The notes beneath the pieces were generated by a model that did no database searches, had not been told where the DNA came from, and saw only the letters and a list, made by a program, of their open reading frames with translations. 64,000 nucleotides of DNA from Gemmatimonadota bacterium (GTDB lineage Bacteria > Gemmatimonadota > Gemmatimonadetes > Gemmatimonadales > Gemmatimonadaceae). Below are positions 53,475 to 61,543 of this stretch, in pieces; positions within the stretch are counted from its first letter, which is position 1; each line of letters starts with the position of its first letter. The stretch spans positions 1 to 64,000 of the forward strand of contig JAQBPY010000294.1 of assembly GCA_028287285.1 (NCBI GenBank), written 5' to 3'. The position numbers and the translations under genes are program-made.

Positions 53475-54613
53475 GCGGCGAGATTCTCACGGACGTGGGC
53501 GGTGCTTCGCATCCCGGCAAGCACTGTATGAATTCCGGGCAGTGACGACGTAAACCGAAGCGCCCGTTGAGCATCCGTCGTGCATTCCGGGAACAGCTCA
53601 CGCACTGCATCGGGCAGATTCTCCGCCAGGCGGCCCTGCATGATGGGCGCGCTCGCCACCACCCCAACACCAAGTGCATCGGCAGCTTCGAGAAAGGGAA
53701 CGAGCTTTCCGCCCAGCGGCTGGGTGGCAAGGCGCGCGGCCTCGGGCATGGACAGATTCACCGGCAGCTGCACCGCGCGAAAATGATGCGCCGTTCCGCC
53801 TACCTCCCGGGCAATCGCGATCAGCTCCGCCAGCGTCAGGTGCTGCCGGTGCTCGGGCGGCACGCGGAACCCCATCCACGTGGCGCACCCGTAGCCGGCA
53901 ATGTCGCCGGCAGCCGAGCGTTCCTCGAGCAGTGCGAAGGCATCGCGCATGAGGACGCGAAACGCATCCCTGTCCACCGACAGCAGCTGCTCCTCCGGAT
54001 TGTGCAGGTAGTAGATGTCGATCGTCTGGAGACCGAGGTTCGCGAGGCTCTGGTCGAGCTGGTGCGCCAGGAAACGCGGCGCGAGCGAATGCCCACCACG
54101 CACCAGCTGCTCGGGCAGGATGATGCCGGGCGCAAAAAACGTGGCCTCCAGCCACGCCTGATAGGCATCGCGGGACGCCGGCGGCTCCCCATCCAGCGCC
54201 GCGTACCCTCCCTTCGTGCAGATCAGCAACTCGTCCCTGCGCACATCGCCCGACGCAATTGCTTCGTCTACGGCCTGGCCCACCGCGCGCTCCGACCGCT
54301 GGCAGCGATAGTTGCTGGCGGTGTCGATGACGTTCATGCCGGAGGTGATGGCCTCATGGACGCTCGCACGGTAGCGGTCGTCCTCGGCGTCGGTGCAGTC
54401 ACCCAGGTAGGTGCCGATGCCCAGCGCGCTCACCGTGAGCTTGCGGGGGAAGCGGCGCTGGAAATCCTCCGCGCGCGCCGCCGCCCGGGCAAAATACCGC
54501 AGCGTCCCCACGGTAGACGCCTTTTGCGCCGCGCGCCCGGCCGGCGGAGCGGGTGGCGGCGTGAGATCAGCCGGCTGGTGGGCCTGGTGGGGTTCCCTTG
54601 CGCGTCGTGACAT
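53459..54613 (-). CDS. Aldo/keto reductase
   Basis: 384 residues from the ATG at 54611-54613. After a Pro/Ala-rich N-terminal extension (about 70 residues) the TIM barrel begins with LTVSALGIGTYLGDCTDAED. Barrel marks are NVIDTASNYRCQRSERAVGQ (catalytic Asp and Tyr), LLICTKGGYA with the Lys, IDIYYLHNPEEQLLSVDRDA and VVASAPIMQGRLAENLPDAV. NADPH-dependent carbonyl reduction is the family reaction. The substrate is not known. It leads the minus-strand operon that continues to thrC; a link to threonine metabolism is not evident. Confidence 0.88.
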   Translation of the reverse strand: MSRRAREPHQAHQPADLTPPPAPPAGRAAQKASTVGTLRYFARAAARAEDFQRRFPRKLTVSALGIGTYLGDCTDAEDDRYRASVHEAITSGMNVIDTASNYRCQRSERAVGQAVDEAIASGDVRRDELLICTKGGYAALDGEPPASRDAYQAWLEATFFAPGIILPEQLVRGGHSLAPRFLAHQLDQSLANLGLQTIDIYYLHNPEEQLLSVDRDAFRVLMRDAFALLEERSAAGDIAGYGCATWMGFRVPPEHRQHLTLAELIAIAREVGGTAHHFRAVQLPVNLSMPEAARLATQPLGGKLVPFLEAADALGVGVVASAPIMQGRLAENLPDAVRELFPECTTDAQRALRFTSSLPGIHTVLAGMRSTAHVRENLAAWATE

Positions 54614-54735
54614 GTCGTCGAGGAGGGTACGAATCGTTCCCCCGCTCAGCAAGGGAGGGGAACGTACAGACTCCGCTTTTGTGAGGGGGCGGCAGGTTGT
54701 TAGCTTTCGGGCTACACGAGAGAGTGGAGTCATTG

Positions 54736-55533
54736 ATGCCAGAATTTGGCGCCTGGGCGCACCGGTGGTGGATGCCCGTTTTGTTCGTCGTCGTGGCGGG
54801 TCACATCACGAACGTCTGTGTCACGCTGTTCCTGCACCGCGCGCAAACGCACCGCGGCGTCCGTCTGCACGCGCTGGCGGCCACGCCCATGCGGCTGTGG
54901 CTGTGGCTCACCACGGCCATCGTGACCAAGGAATGGGTCGCGTGCCACCGAAAGCACCACGCCTTTGCCGACCGTGAGGGCGATCCGCACAGCCCCGTGA
55001 TGGAAGGCCTGCGCGAGATCATGCTCAAGGGCGCGTTCTACTACCGCAAGGCCGTGCGCCAGCCCGGCATGCTGGAGAAATACGGCAAGGGCACCCCCAA
55101 CGACTGGCTCGAGCGGCACCTCCTCACGCCGCTCAACTGGACGGGCGTGTTCTTCATGCTTGCCATCGACGTCTACCTCTTTGGCTTTTTCGCCGGCCCC
55201 GCCGTCTGGGCGGTGCAAATGCTGTGGATTCCCCTCTGTGCCGCCGGCGTCATCAACGGCATCGGCCACGCACTGGGCTATCGCAACTTCGAGGTCAAGG
55301 ACGAAAGCCGGAACATCTCGCCCATCGCCATCTGGCTCGGCGGCGAGGAACTGCACAACAACCATCACGCGGACCCCAAGAGCGCCAAGTTCAAGGCACG
55401 CTGGTTCGAGCTCGACATCGGCTGGGTGTACATTCGCGCGCTTAAGCTCATTGGCCTGGCCAAGATCGAGTACGCGCGCAACTACGGCTCGGCGGCACTG
55501 AAAAAAGACGAGCTCGCGGTCGAGGGCACCTGA
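54736..55533 (+). CDS. Membrane fatty acid desaturase (OLE1/stearoyl-CoA type)
   Basis: 265 residues from the ATG at 54736. Three His boxes place it in the acyl-CoA or acyl-lipid delta-9 desaturase family: FLHRAQTHRGVRLH, CHRKHHAFADREGDPHSP and GEELHNNHHADPKSAKFK. Hydrophobic segments lie at about 10-35 (MPVLFVVVAGHITNVCVTLF), 50-70 and 155-200 (WTGVFFMLAIDVYLFGFFAG). The di-iron enzyme introduces a cis double bond and adjusts membrane fluidity. The yggX gene begins inside its stop codon (TGATG). Confidence 0.92.
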   Translation: MPEFGAWAHRWWMPVLFVVVAGHITNVCVTLFLHRAQTHRGVRLHALAATPMRLWLWLTTAIVTKEWVACHRKHHAFADREGDPHSPVMEGLREIMLKGAFYYRKAVRQPGMLEKYGKGTPNDWLERHLLTPLNWTGVFFMLAIDVYLFGFFAGPAVWAVQMLWIPLCAAGVINGIGHALGYRNFEVKDESRNISPIAIWLGGEELHNNHHADPKSAKFKARWFELDIGWVYIRALKLIGLAKIEYARNYGSAALKKDELAVEGT

Positions 55534-55814
55534 TGCCTGCCATCGTTGCCTGCGCCCGCTGCGGCGAAACCAGGGCCGGCTTCGAGCGCCAGCCCTTTCC
55601 CGGCACCATCGGCGCGCGGGCGGCGGCCGAGATCTGCACCGAGTGCTGGGGGTTGTGGTTGAAGCAGCAAACCATGCTCATCAACCACTACGGCCTCAAC
55701 GTGATGGACCCGCAGGCCCGCAGCTTCCTCACCAAGAACATGGACGCGTTCCTGTTCAAGAAGGGCGGCGAGGAAGACGTGGACACCACCAAACAGGGGA
55801 CCATCGCATGGTGA
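55533..55814 (+). CDS. yggX: Fe(II)-trafficking / oxidative-damage protection protein YggX
   Basis: 93 residues matching YggX: ACARCGETRAGFERQPFPGT, IGARAAAEICTECWGLWLKQ and QTMLINHYGLNVMDPQARSF, followed by LTKNMDAFLFKKGGEED. It is a small cytosolic protein linked to iron supply to iron-sulphur and di-iron proteins. Its coupling by TGATG to the di-iron desaturase gene suggests it supports that enzyme, which is inference from context. The downstream glycosidase start overlaps its last codons. Confidence 0.92.
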   Translation: MPAIVACARCGETRAGFERQPFPGTIGARAAAEICTECWGLWLKQQTMLINHYGLNVMDPQARSFLTKNMDAFLFKKGGEEDVDTTKQGTIAW

Positions 55815-57682
55815 CGAGGCTTCGCGGTGCCGCGCTCGTACTGCTTGCGGCGGCAACAACGGCGTGTGCGACAGGACAGGGGAACCAAACAATCGGCTCC
55901 GGCGGCGATGCTGCCTGGGCCGATTCTGTTTTGTCGACGCTCTCGTTGCGCGACAAGGCCGCACAGATGGTCTGGCCCTGGATCCTCGGCGACTACACCG
56001 CCGTGGACAACGCGGCCTGGACCCGTGTCGAAAAGATGATCCGCGAGCAGAAGCTGGGCGGTGCGATCATCTCCGTGGGCGGTCCAATCGACATCGCCGT
56101 GAAAACGAATGCCCTGCAGCGAGCCGCGACGGTGCCCCTGCTCATCGGCGCCGACCTGGAAACCGGTGCGGCGTTTCGTGCGCGCGGTGGCTACTTCATT
56201 CCCAACGCCATCGACCTTGGCGGCGCGACCGCGTTTCCGTACAACATGGGCATTGGCGCGACCCGCGACACCGCGCTCGCCTATCAGATGGGCCGCATCA
56301 CCGCGCTCGAAGGGCGGGCGCTGGGCATTCACATGGCGTTCGCCCCGGTGCTCGACGTCAACAACAACCCGCGCAATCCGGTCATCAGCGCGCGGTCGTT
56401 TGGCGAAGATCCCAGGCTCGTGGCGCGCATGGGCGTCGCGTTCATTCGCGGCATCCAGGACAACGGAATGCTCGCCACCGCGAAGCATTTTCCTGGACAT
56501 GGCGACACCGAGCAGAACTCGCACCTCGAGCTCGCCCGTGTGACGGCTTCACGCGCCAGGCTCGATAGTGTGGAGCTCTACCCGTTTGCCGAGGCCGTGA
56601 AGGCCGGCGTGCGTGGTGTGATGACCTTTCACGGGTATCTGCCGGCATTGGACACCACGCACACTGCGGCGACGTTCAGCCCCAAGGTGATGAACGATCT
56701 TCTGCGCACACAGATGGGCTTCAAGGGCATCCTCGTCACGGACGCGCTGGACATGAACGGCGCGCTCGGCACGGCCACGATGGCCGAGGTGACGCAGCTG
56801 GCCGTGGCCGCCGGCAATGATGTGCTGTTGATGCCCACCGACGTGCCAACGGCCATTGATGCCGTGGTTGCCGGCGTGCGCTCGGGGCGCTTTACGGAAG
56901 CGCGCATCAACGAGTCCGTGCGCAAGCTGCTGGTCGCCAAGCATCAGATGGGACTCGATCGCAAGCGCTACGTGGACGTCGAAGCCGTGCGTACTCTCGT
57001 GGCGGACAGCTCCAACCTCGCCTATGCGCGGGTGGTGGCGGAACGGGCCATCACGCTCGTGCGTGACGCGGATAACCTCGTGCCGTTCAGCCGGTTGCCG
57101 CGTACGAGCAAGGTGGTGAGCCTGTCCATTGCGCCGCGCGCCGAGTTGAGTGCGGGCACGACGTTCAATGCGGAGCTGCAGCGCTACTTTCCGCAGTTGC
57201 GCACGCAGGTGCTGACGCCGGAAACGGTGTTCGATGCAACGGCCGGTGCGGCGTCTGGTGGTACAGGAGCATACATAGCGAGTCCGGTACCACGTCTCCT
57301 GCCGTCGGTCGTGGAGAATGCGCTACGTGCGGCGGATGGGTCGGACCTGGTGATCGTGTCCTCGTACTTTGGGGCATCGTCGAGCACGGCCACCATGTCT
57401 GCCACGGGGGGCCTCGCGGAGCTCATTGACGGTCTGCAGAAAGCGGGACGGAAGGTGGTGCTGGTGTCGTTCGCGAATCCGTACCTCGCGCAGGACCTGC
57501 CGGCGACGCCGGTCTTTCTCGAAGCGTGGAGTGCCTCGCCGTTATCGCAGCGAGCGGCCGCGCACGGATTGCTCGGCCTTGCGCCGATCACCGGCCAGCT
57601 TCCGGTCAGCATCCCGGCAGTTGCGCCGTATGGCACTGGTTTGCGGCGGGATTCCACCGCTGCCAGATCGCTTACACCGTGA
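55808..57682 (+). CDS. Glycoside hydrolase family 3, beta-N-acetylhexosaminidase-like lipoprotein
   Basis: 624 residues from the ATG at 55808 with a lipoprotein-type signal (ALVLLAAATTAC). The GH3 barrel shows LLIGADLETGAAFRARGGYF, the NagZ loop motif TAKHFPGHGDTEQNSH at about 226 and the nucleophile Asp about 312 in GILVTDALDMNGALG. The long C-terminal domain (about 400-620) exceeds minimal NagZ and has the GH3 second domain (NLVPFSRLPRTSKVVSLSIA, SDLVIVSSYFGASSSTATMS). It probably removes N-acetylglucosamine during cell-wall recycling. It overlaps yggX by 7 bases. Confidence 0.9.
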   Translation: MVTRLRGAALVLLAAATTACATGQGNQTIGSGGDAAWADSVLSTLSLRDKAAQMVWPWILGDYTAVDNAAWTRVEKMIREQKLGGAIISVGGPIDIAVKTNALQRAATVPLLIGADLETGAAFRARGGYFIPNAIDLGGATAFPYNMGIGATRDTALAYQMGRITALEGRALGIHMAFAPVLDVNNNPRNPVISARSFGEDPRLVARMGVAFIRGIQDNGMLATAKHFPGHGDTEQNSHLELARVTASRARLDSVELYPFAEAVKAGVRGVMTFHGYLPALDTTHTAATFSPKVMNDLLRTQMGFKGILVTDALDMNGALGTATMAEVTQLAVAAGNDVLLMPTDVPTAIDAVVAGVRSGRFTEARINESVRKLLVAKHQMGLDRKRYVDVEAVRTLVADSSNLAYARVVAERAITLVRDADNLVPFSRLPRTSKVVSLSIAPRAELSAGTTFNAELQRYFPQLRTQVLTPETVFDATAGAASGGTGAYIASPVPRLLPSVVENALRAADGSDLVIVSSYFGASSSTATMSATGGLAELIDGLQKAGRKVVLVSFANPYLAQDLPATPVFLEAWSASPLSQRAAAHGLLGLAPITGQLPVSIPAVAPYGTGLRRDSTAARSLTP

Positions 57683-57765
57683 GCTGATGTACCCCGTGTC
57701 CCTGTATTCCTGTACGGGAGTACGGGCACGCCGTGCGGGTTACCGGTGTCCTGCCATTTCGTCCG

Positions 57766-57794
57766 TTGACGCTAGCGCATGAATGGGGTATATC
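57766..57794 (+). promoter_or_regulatory. Sigma70-like promoter candidate
   Basis: TTGACG (57766-57771) and TATATC (57789-57794) are separated by 17 bases, the ideal spacing. It lies about 110 bases upstream of the NrtR-like gene, so it could give a message with a leader. Confidence 0.5.
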
Positions 57795-57864
57795 CCTTTC
57801 TCGCGCGTCGTGGGTATTCGGAACATTTAGGTACTATTTCGACCGGCTGCGAGACGTCACGCCC

Positions 57865-57892
57865 TTGACATTGGTGACGAATTGTTACTAAT
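57865..57892 (+). promoter_or_regulatory. Second sigma70-like promoter candidate before the NrtR-like gene
   Basis: A perfect TTGACA (57865-57870) and ACTAAT (57887-57892) are 16 bases apart, 9 bases before ATG 57902. If used, it would give a nearly leaderless message. Two stacked promoters fit a regulated gene. Confidence 0.5.
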
Positions 57893-57901
57893 TCGCGCCA
57901 C

Positions 57902-58597
57902 ATGCGTGACCGACCAAACGTCCCGATCAAGCCTGCCGTCCGACGGACGACGCTCGCGGTGGACGTCGTAGTTCTCTCCCCTCGTGCTGATGCCCTCGCT
58001 GTCCTGCTGGTGCGTGCCCCGGTGGGCGCGCGCGAAAAATGGACGTTGCCCTGGGATGCTCCGCAGCCCGGCGAGGGGTTGGAGGATGCGGCGGCCCGCA
58101 TCGCAAGCGCGGCGCTTGGCACGGCGCCGGCCTACTTCGAGCAGGTGGGCACGCTGAGTGATGGACGTCGCCATCCCGGAGAGGCCGACGTGTCCGTGGG
58201 TATTGCCGCGCTGTCGCCCGCCAGCGCCGACGCCCCCATGGAGGAGGCCGAGTGGTTTCCGCTGGCCGGGCTTCCGGCACTCGCTCCAAGGCATCGGACC
58301 GTCGTGGATCGCGCGGCCGCGGTCGTACGCCAGCGCGTGGACCAGTCGCCGCTCGCGTTCAGGCTCCTACCGCCAACGTTCACGCTGAGCGATCTGCAGG
58401 CCGTGTACGAGCTGTTGTTGGGCCGTCGCCTGCACAAGGCGAGCTTTCGCCGCGCGCTCCAGGCCAGCTACCTCGTGGAGCCCACGGACGAGTGGCACAG
58501 CGAAGGCCGCGGCCGTCCGGCGCAGCTCTTCAGGTACGCCCCCAGGAAGCGTCGCGGTGCCCGGCGCGGGGTGCGGTTTGATTTGTTCACGGAATAA
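57902..58597 (+). CDS. NrtR-like Nudix-related transcriptional regulator
   Basis: 231 residues. A Nudix-type domain (about 15-140) with VDVVVLSPRADALAVLLVRA and LPWDAPQPGEGLEDAAARIA is followed by a winged helix (FTLSDLQAVYELLLGRRLHK, ASFRRALQASYLVEPTDEWH, then GRPAQLFRYAP). This is the NrtR architecture, in which ADP-ribose derepresses NAD-synthesis genes. The Nudix box is degenerate: the REUxEExGU core reads ARIASAALGT, without the catalytic Glu pair, so it should sense but not hydrolyse. No NAD genes adjoin it in the window. Confidence 0.83.
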   Translation: MRDRPNVPIKPAVRRTTLAVDVVVLSPRADALAVLLVRAPVGAREKWTLPWDAPQPGEGLEDAAARIASAALGTAPAYFEQVGTLSDGRRHPGEADVSVGIAALSPASADAPMEEAEWFPLAGLPALAPRHRTVVDRAAAVVRQRVDQSPLAFRLLPPTFTLSDLQAVYELLLGRRLHKASFRRALQASYLVEPTDEWHSEGRGRPAQLFRYAPRKRRGARRGVRFDLFTE

Positions 58598-58698
58598 GGA
58601 GCCTGACAGCCCATACGCTGATGGACTTCCGGCGGTCCAGCCTCTTGCGTCTGGCACATTAGTAGCAATATGTTCTTTAGGTCCAAACTCGGGACGTT

Positions 58699-59007
58699 AT
58701 GCTCGACTACCTGGACGGGCTGTGTGCCGCGCTTCTTGCGCGAAATGGAACGGAGATTCGGCGCCTGCTGCGTCATCCGCTCGCGCGCGCGCTTCCCCGC
58801 CGAGTTCGGGAAGAGGGCTACGCCATTGCGCGGTCCAGCCCCGAGAGCCTGCGTGCCCCTGTGCACACGCTCCACTTTTACCACCAGACGCTGCATCTGC
58901 TGGGCGCACGGTCGGCGGCGGTTCGCGTGGAGACCTCCACCAGTGATCAGCGGAGCGGACCGCCAGGCTCACAGATCGAGATGCCACTGCGCGCGGCCGG
59001 CGGCTGA
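58699..59007 (+). CDS. Small protein of unknown function
   Basis: 102 residues starting LDYLDGLCAALLARNGTEIR. The first 70 are helical and basic (RRLLRHPLARALPRRVREEG), then VHTLHFYHQTLHLLGARSAA. No family was recognised. A possible promoter (TTGCGT at 58645, TATGTT at 58669, 18-base spacing) lies upstream. The frame's codon pattern favours it over the overlapping frame that starts at 58670. It stands between the NrtR-like gene and a repeat cluster. Confidence 0.5.
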   Translation: MLDYLDGLCAALLARNGTEIRRLLRHPLARALPRRVREEGYAIARSSPESLRAPVHTLHFYHQTLHLLGARSAAVRVETSTSDQRSGPPGSQIEMPLRAAGG

Positions 59008-59017
59008 GCCGAGCCGG

Positions 59018-59200
59018 GTGTCATCCCCGCATGCGTGAGCGGAGCGAACGAGTGTCGGGAGATACTGTCCGCTGCGGGGAGCGGGCTACCGACGCATCCA
59101 GGCAATCTCCCGACAGGAGCTTCGTTCCTGCGAGATGACAACCATCGCAACAGCTTCTGCGGGATGACAATTTTGGGGGAAACAGTGTCATCCCGCATGC
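59018..59200. repeat. Family A element (120 bp) plus half-sites
   Basis: A complete but slightly diverged element spans 59020-59139: GTCATCCCCGCA at the left, TGTCGGGAGATACTGTCC inside, CAATCTCCCGACA and a CGAGATGAC right end. Half-sites follow near 59157 (TGCGGGATGAC) and 59189 (GTCATCCCGCA). Confidence 0.75.
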
Positions 59201-59228
59201 GTGAGGTCAGAACGGCCAGGAGAGACAG

Positions 59229-59259
59229 AACCGCCAGAGGGGGATCCCCACTGGCGGTT
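59229..59259 (-). terminator. Stem-loop downstream of the cold-shock gene
   Basis: AACCGCCAG (59229-59237) and CTGGCGGTT (59251-59259) form a 9-bp stem enclosing GGGGATCCCC. It lies 36 bases after the minus-strand csp stop. T-runs are weak, but its position suggests the csp terminator. Confidence 0.55.
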
Positions 59260-59294
59260 TCTGCGTCTGGTCTCAGGTCTCGCTTGGGCGTTGA

Positions 59295-59504
59295 TCAGCC
59301 GGGCTTGGTCACATCTGCTGCCTGCGGGCCTTTCTGTCCCTGGACGATTTCGAACTCGACCTTGTCCCCTTCCGCCAAGGACTTGAAGCCGTTGCCTTGA
59401 ATGGCGCTGAAATGAACGAAGACGTCGGGCCCGCCTTCGCGCGAGATGAAGCCGAACCCCTTCGCGTCGTTGAACCACTTGACCGTGCCGTTGATGCGAG
59501 CCAT
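59295..59504 (-). CDS. cspA: Cold-shock protein (CspA family)
   Basis: 69 residues, a complete single cold-shock domain: [20 protein letters not shown] (RNP1-like KGFGFI) and [20 protein letters not shown] (RNP2-like VFVHF), ending [12 protein letters not shown]. It binds single-stranded RNA and DNA and melts mRNA structure. The start is preceded by an AGAGGAACG-type ribosome site. About 230 bases free of genes lie upstream, room for the long 5' leader usual in cold-inducible csp genes. Confidence 0.96.
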   Translation of the reverse strand: MARINGTVKWFNDAKGFGFISREGGPDVFVHFSAIQGNGFKSLAEGDKVEFEIVQGQKGPQAADVTKPG

Positions 59505-59738
59505 GAGACGTTCCTCTTACAAGAGCTGGTAAGCCTGATCGCATGGTTTTCGAGCTCGACCGTGTGGTCTCATACCCGTTTCCAGCGATATCTGTGATGC
59601 CCCAGTTGAGCCGGTCTTCTGACCCCTCGGGGAGGGACTGTACCTGCTCTATGGCAACTTTTGTGCACACGTGTTTAAGGGGCGACTTTTGTACGATCTC
59701 GCACACCGTTGCCGGCACGCTGCACCCACATGTAAAAC
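59505..59738 (-). promoter_or_regulatory. Upstream/leader region of the cold-shock gene
   Basis: A gene-free region upstream of csp. It contains a direct repeat GGCAACTTTTGT (59653-59664) and GGCGACTTTTGT (59681-59692), read on the plus strand, 28 bases apart and separated by a CACGTG-containing stretch. This could be a regulator site or the csp promoter area; neither is proven. Confidence 0.35.
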
Positions 59739-59772
59739 GCGACACGGGGCCGATTTCTCGGCCCCGTGTCGC
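59739..59772 (-). terminator. Perfect 15-bp hairpin terminator
   Basis: GCGACACGGGGCCGA (59739-59753) pairs perfectly with TCGGCCCCGTGTCGC (59758-59772) around TTTC. On the minus strand it is followed by GTTTTACA, giving a T-run after the stem. It lies 28 bases beyond the stop of the small zinc-ribbon gene, which it should terminate. Confidence 0.75.
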
Positions 59773-59800
59773 AAGTATATGCTACTCCGTCCAGTGAGCC

Positions 59801-60010
59801 TTACGCGGCACCCGCGATATAGCGTGCAACGCGACCGCACTCACGACACTGCAGGGTGACCTGCGAGCGGGGAGGCGGCGGAAAGTCGTCAGGCGTGCGC
59901 TCGATCTGGCCGGAGCAAGACGGGCAGCTCAAGGGCGAGCCGTTCCGGTCGTTCGCGATCAGGTGTAGCGCTTGCACTGGGTTATACGTAGCCGGGCGCG
60001 GCTTGCGCAT
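59801..60010 (-). CDS. Small zinc-ribbon protein
   Basis: 69 residues from the ATG at 60008-60010, which has a good GGAGGG Shine-Dalgarno a few bases upstream; longer in-frame starts lack support. Two Cys pairs form one ribbon: LSCPSCSGQIERTPDDFPPP and TLQCRECGRVARYI. The N-terminus MRKPRPATYNPVQALHLIAN is basic. It is probably a small nucleic-acid- or protein-binding ribbon. The family is not recognised. A strong terminator follows. Confidence 0.65.
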   Translation of the reverse strand: MRKPRPATYNPVQALHLIANDRNGSPLSCPSCSGQIERTPDDFPPPPRSQVTLQCRECGRVARYIAGAA

Positions 60011-60115
60011 TGGCCCTCCAAAATGATTTCGCACAGACCCGGATTGGATGAGGCGCCGGGCCGCCCTGGACGAATAGTAACCCTCAAAGGGCCTAAAGCA
60101 CAGTGGGGCATCGTC

Positions 60116-60865
60116 TTGCGGATTGACGTACGGGTTACGGCCTTGATATGCCTGAGCGTTGGGACCGCTTGTGGCCCCCGTGCGCATATTCCCGCCCGGC
60201 CGGTCCCGATACCAGCCACACTCGAGCGAACGGACCCCGGTGACCAGCTCGCGCGCAGGCTTGCACCGATTCTATACCTCCAGCGCGACGAATGGTTCCC
60301 TCTCAGCCGCGCGGTCGCGGTGGTGCACCCCACGAGGCCCATCATCGCCTACCACCTGCTCTGGCAGGACGACGTGCATGGGTCATGGATCCCATTCACC
60401 GTCCCCACCGACGAAGAGGTGGTCTGGGTCGGCTATGACCCGGGCGGCGCGCCCACGGATCTGTGGACCTTCTGGCACGGGGTCATCCTGCACACGGATT
60501 GGAGCAGTCGAGGAACGCCGGCGGTCGATGTGCAGTGGGGGAAACATGGCTCGTTGCCACACGGCATCATCGAGAGTGACCTGCCGCGATTCCGGACACT
60601 GAACGCCTTCTACGCCTACCACTTCATCGGGTTGCCGGACATCCTGCTCGGCCGGCTCACTCGTCCGGGACCACTGGGATTCTTCCATTCGTACGGCCGC
60701 TACCGGGATTTTTCGCGCGTGATGCGGTTGGGCGATTCGCTCGACGTCGTGGTCCGCGCGGTGGATGCGCGCGATGTGCTCGCGGCGGTGTTTGGCGGCT
60801 CGTATTCGAACAAGATGCAGTGGCCCGCGGAGCGTGGCGATTCGCTTCGCGCGCCCGAGACATGA
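60116..60865 (+). CDS. Predicted lipoprotein of unknown function
   Basis: 249 residues if TTG 60116 is the start. That start gives a lipoprotein signal (VTALICLSVGTACGP); the frame is open to 59972, but that part has no signal. The mature domain is rich in aromatic residues: RLAPILYLQRDEWFPLSRAV, IIAYHLLWQDDVHGSWIPFT, LWTFWHGVILHTDWSSRGTP, VDVQWGKHGSLPHGIIESDL and PRFRTLNAFYAYHFIGL. No enzyme motif or family was recognised. The start is uncertain. Confidence 0.55.
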   Translation: MRIDVRVTALICLSVGTACGPRAHIPARPVPIPATLERTDPGDQLARRLAPILYLQRDEWFPLSRAVAVVHPTRPIIAYHLLWQDDVHGSWIPFTVPTDEEVVWVGYDPGGAPTDLWTFWHGVILHTDWSSRGTPAVDVQWGKHGSLPHGIIESDLPRFRTLNAFYAYHFIGLPDILLGRLTRPGPLGFFHSYGRYRDFSRVMRLGDSLDVVVRAVDARDVLAAVFGGSYSNKMQWPAERGDSLRAPET

Positions 60866-61038
60866 GCGTGCACCGGCAGCGAGAAATTGTTGTCGCTGGC
60901 TGATCGGGCGATTTGGACGCATCTTGTTACCATCGGCTGCGCGGATCAGCTATGATGCGATAGCCAGGTTGTTGTATGTATCCCCCACGAAGTTCGCGCA
61001 GCACCGACGGCCACTTACCGGCAGAGGAGAACGCAGCG

Positions 61039-61524
61039 ATGGCAGCGAAGAAAAAGTCAAAGATGGGTGCAGCCAAGAAGGGCGCAGCCAGGACGAAGAC
61101 CGCCGGCAAGAAGGTCGCCGCGAAAAAGATGCCTGCCAGAAAGAAGGCGCCTGCGAAAAAGGCAGCCGCCACCAGGAAAGCGCCCGCGAAAAAGAGCGCG
61201 ATGAAAAAGGCGCCGGCACGAAAGAACGCTGCGAAGAAAGCCCCAGCCAGGAAAGCTCCAGCGAAGAAGGCGCCTGCGAGGAAGACCCCCGCCAAGAAGG
61301 CCCCCGCCAGGAAGGCGCCGGCCAGGAAGGCGCCGGCCACCAAGGCGCCGGTTACCAAGGCGCCGGCAAAGAAGAGTGCGGCCAGAAAGCAGTCGAGCTC
61401 ACTCGTGGCGCGCGTGAAGCGTGTTGCGACCGAGGTGGTGGAGCAGGCGCAGGCCGCCGTGAGCAGCGGCGTCGATGCAGCAAAGGAAATGGGCGAGAAC
61501 ATCGTCGAGCGCGTGACCGGCTGA
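61039..61524 (+). CDS. Histone H1-like Lys/Ala/Pro-rich protein
   Basis: 161 residues from ATG 61039, with GAGGAG 9 bases upstream. Residues 1-110 are AKKAPAxK-type repeats (KKAPARKAPAKKAPARKTPA) of strong positive charge. The C-terminal 45 residues differ, forming a predicted amphipathic helix (VARVKRVATEVVEQAQAAVS, then SGVDAAKEMGENIVERVTG). It is probably a nucleoid-associated protein that compacts DNA. It is shorter than the bipolar protein at 42223 and lacks its acidic head, so the two are different types. Confidence 0.78.
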   Translation: MAAKKKSKMGAAKKGAARTKTAGKKVAAKKMPARKKAPAKKAAATRKAPAKKSAMKKAPARKNAAKKAPARKAPAKKAPARKTPAKKAPARKAPARKAPATKAPVTKAPAKKSAARKQSSSLVARVKRVATEVVEQAQAAVSSGVDAAKEMGENIVERVTG

Positions 61525-61543
61525 CGTTGCCCACACTTGTGCG

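Noticed and set aside
55643-55807. N-terminal extension of the family 3 glycosidase
   Set aside because: It is antisense-free but out of frame with yggX and lacks a signal. The ATG at 55808 opens directly into a lipoprotein signal.
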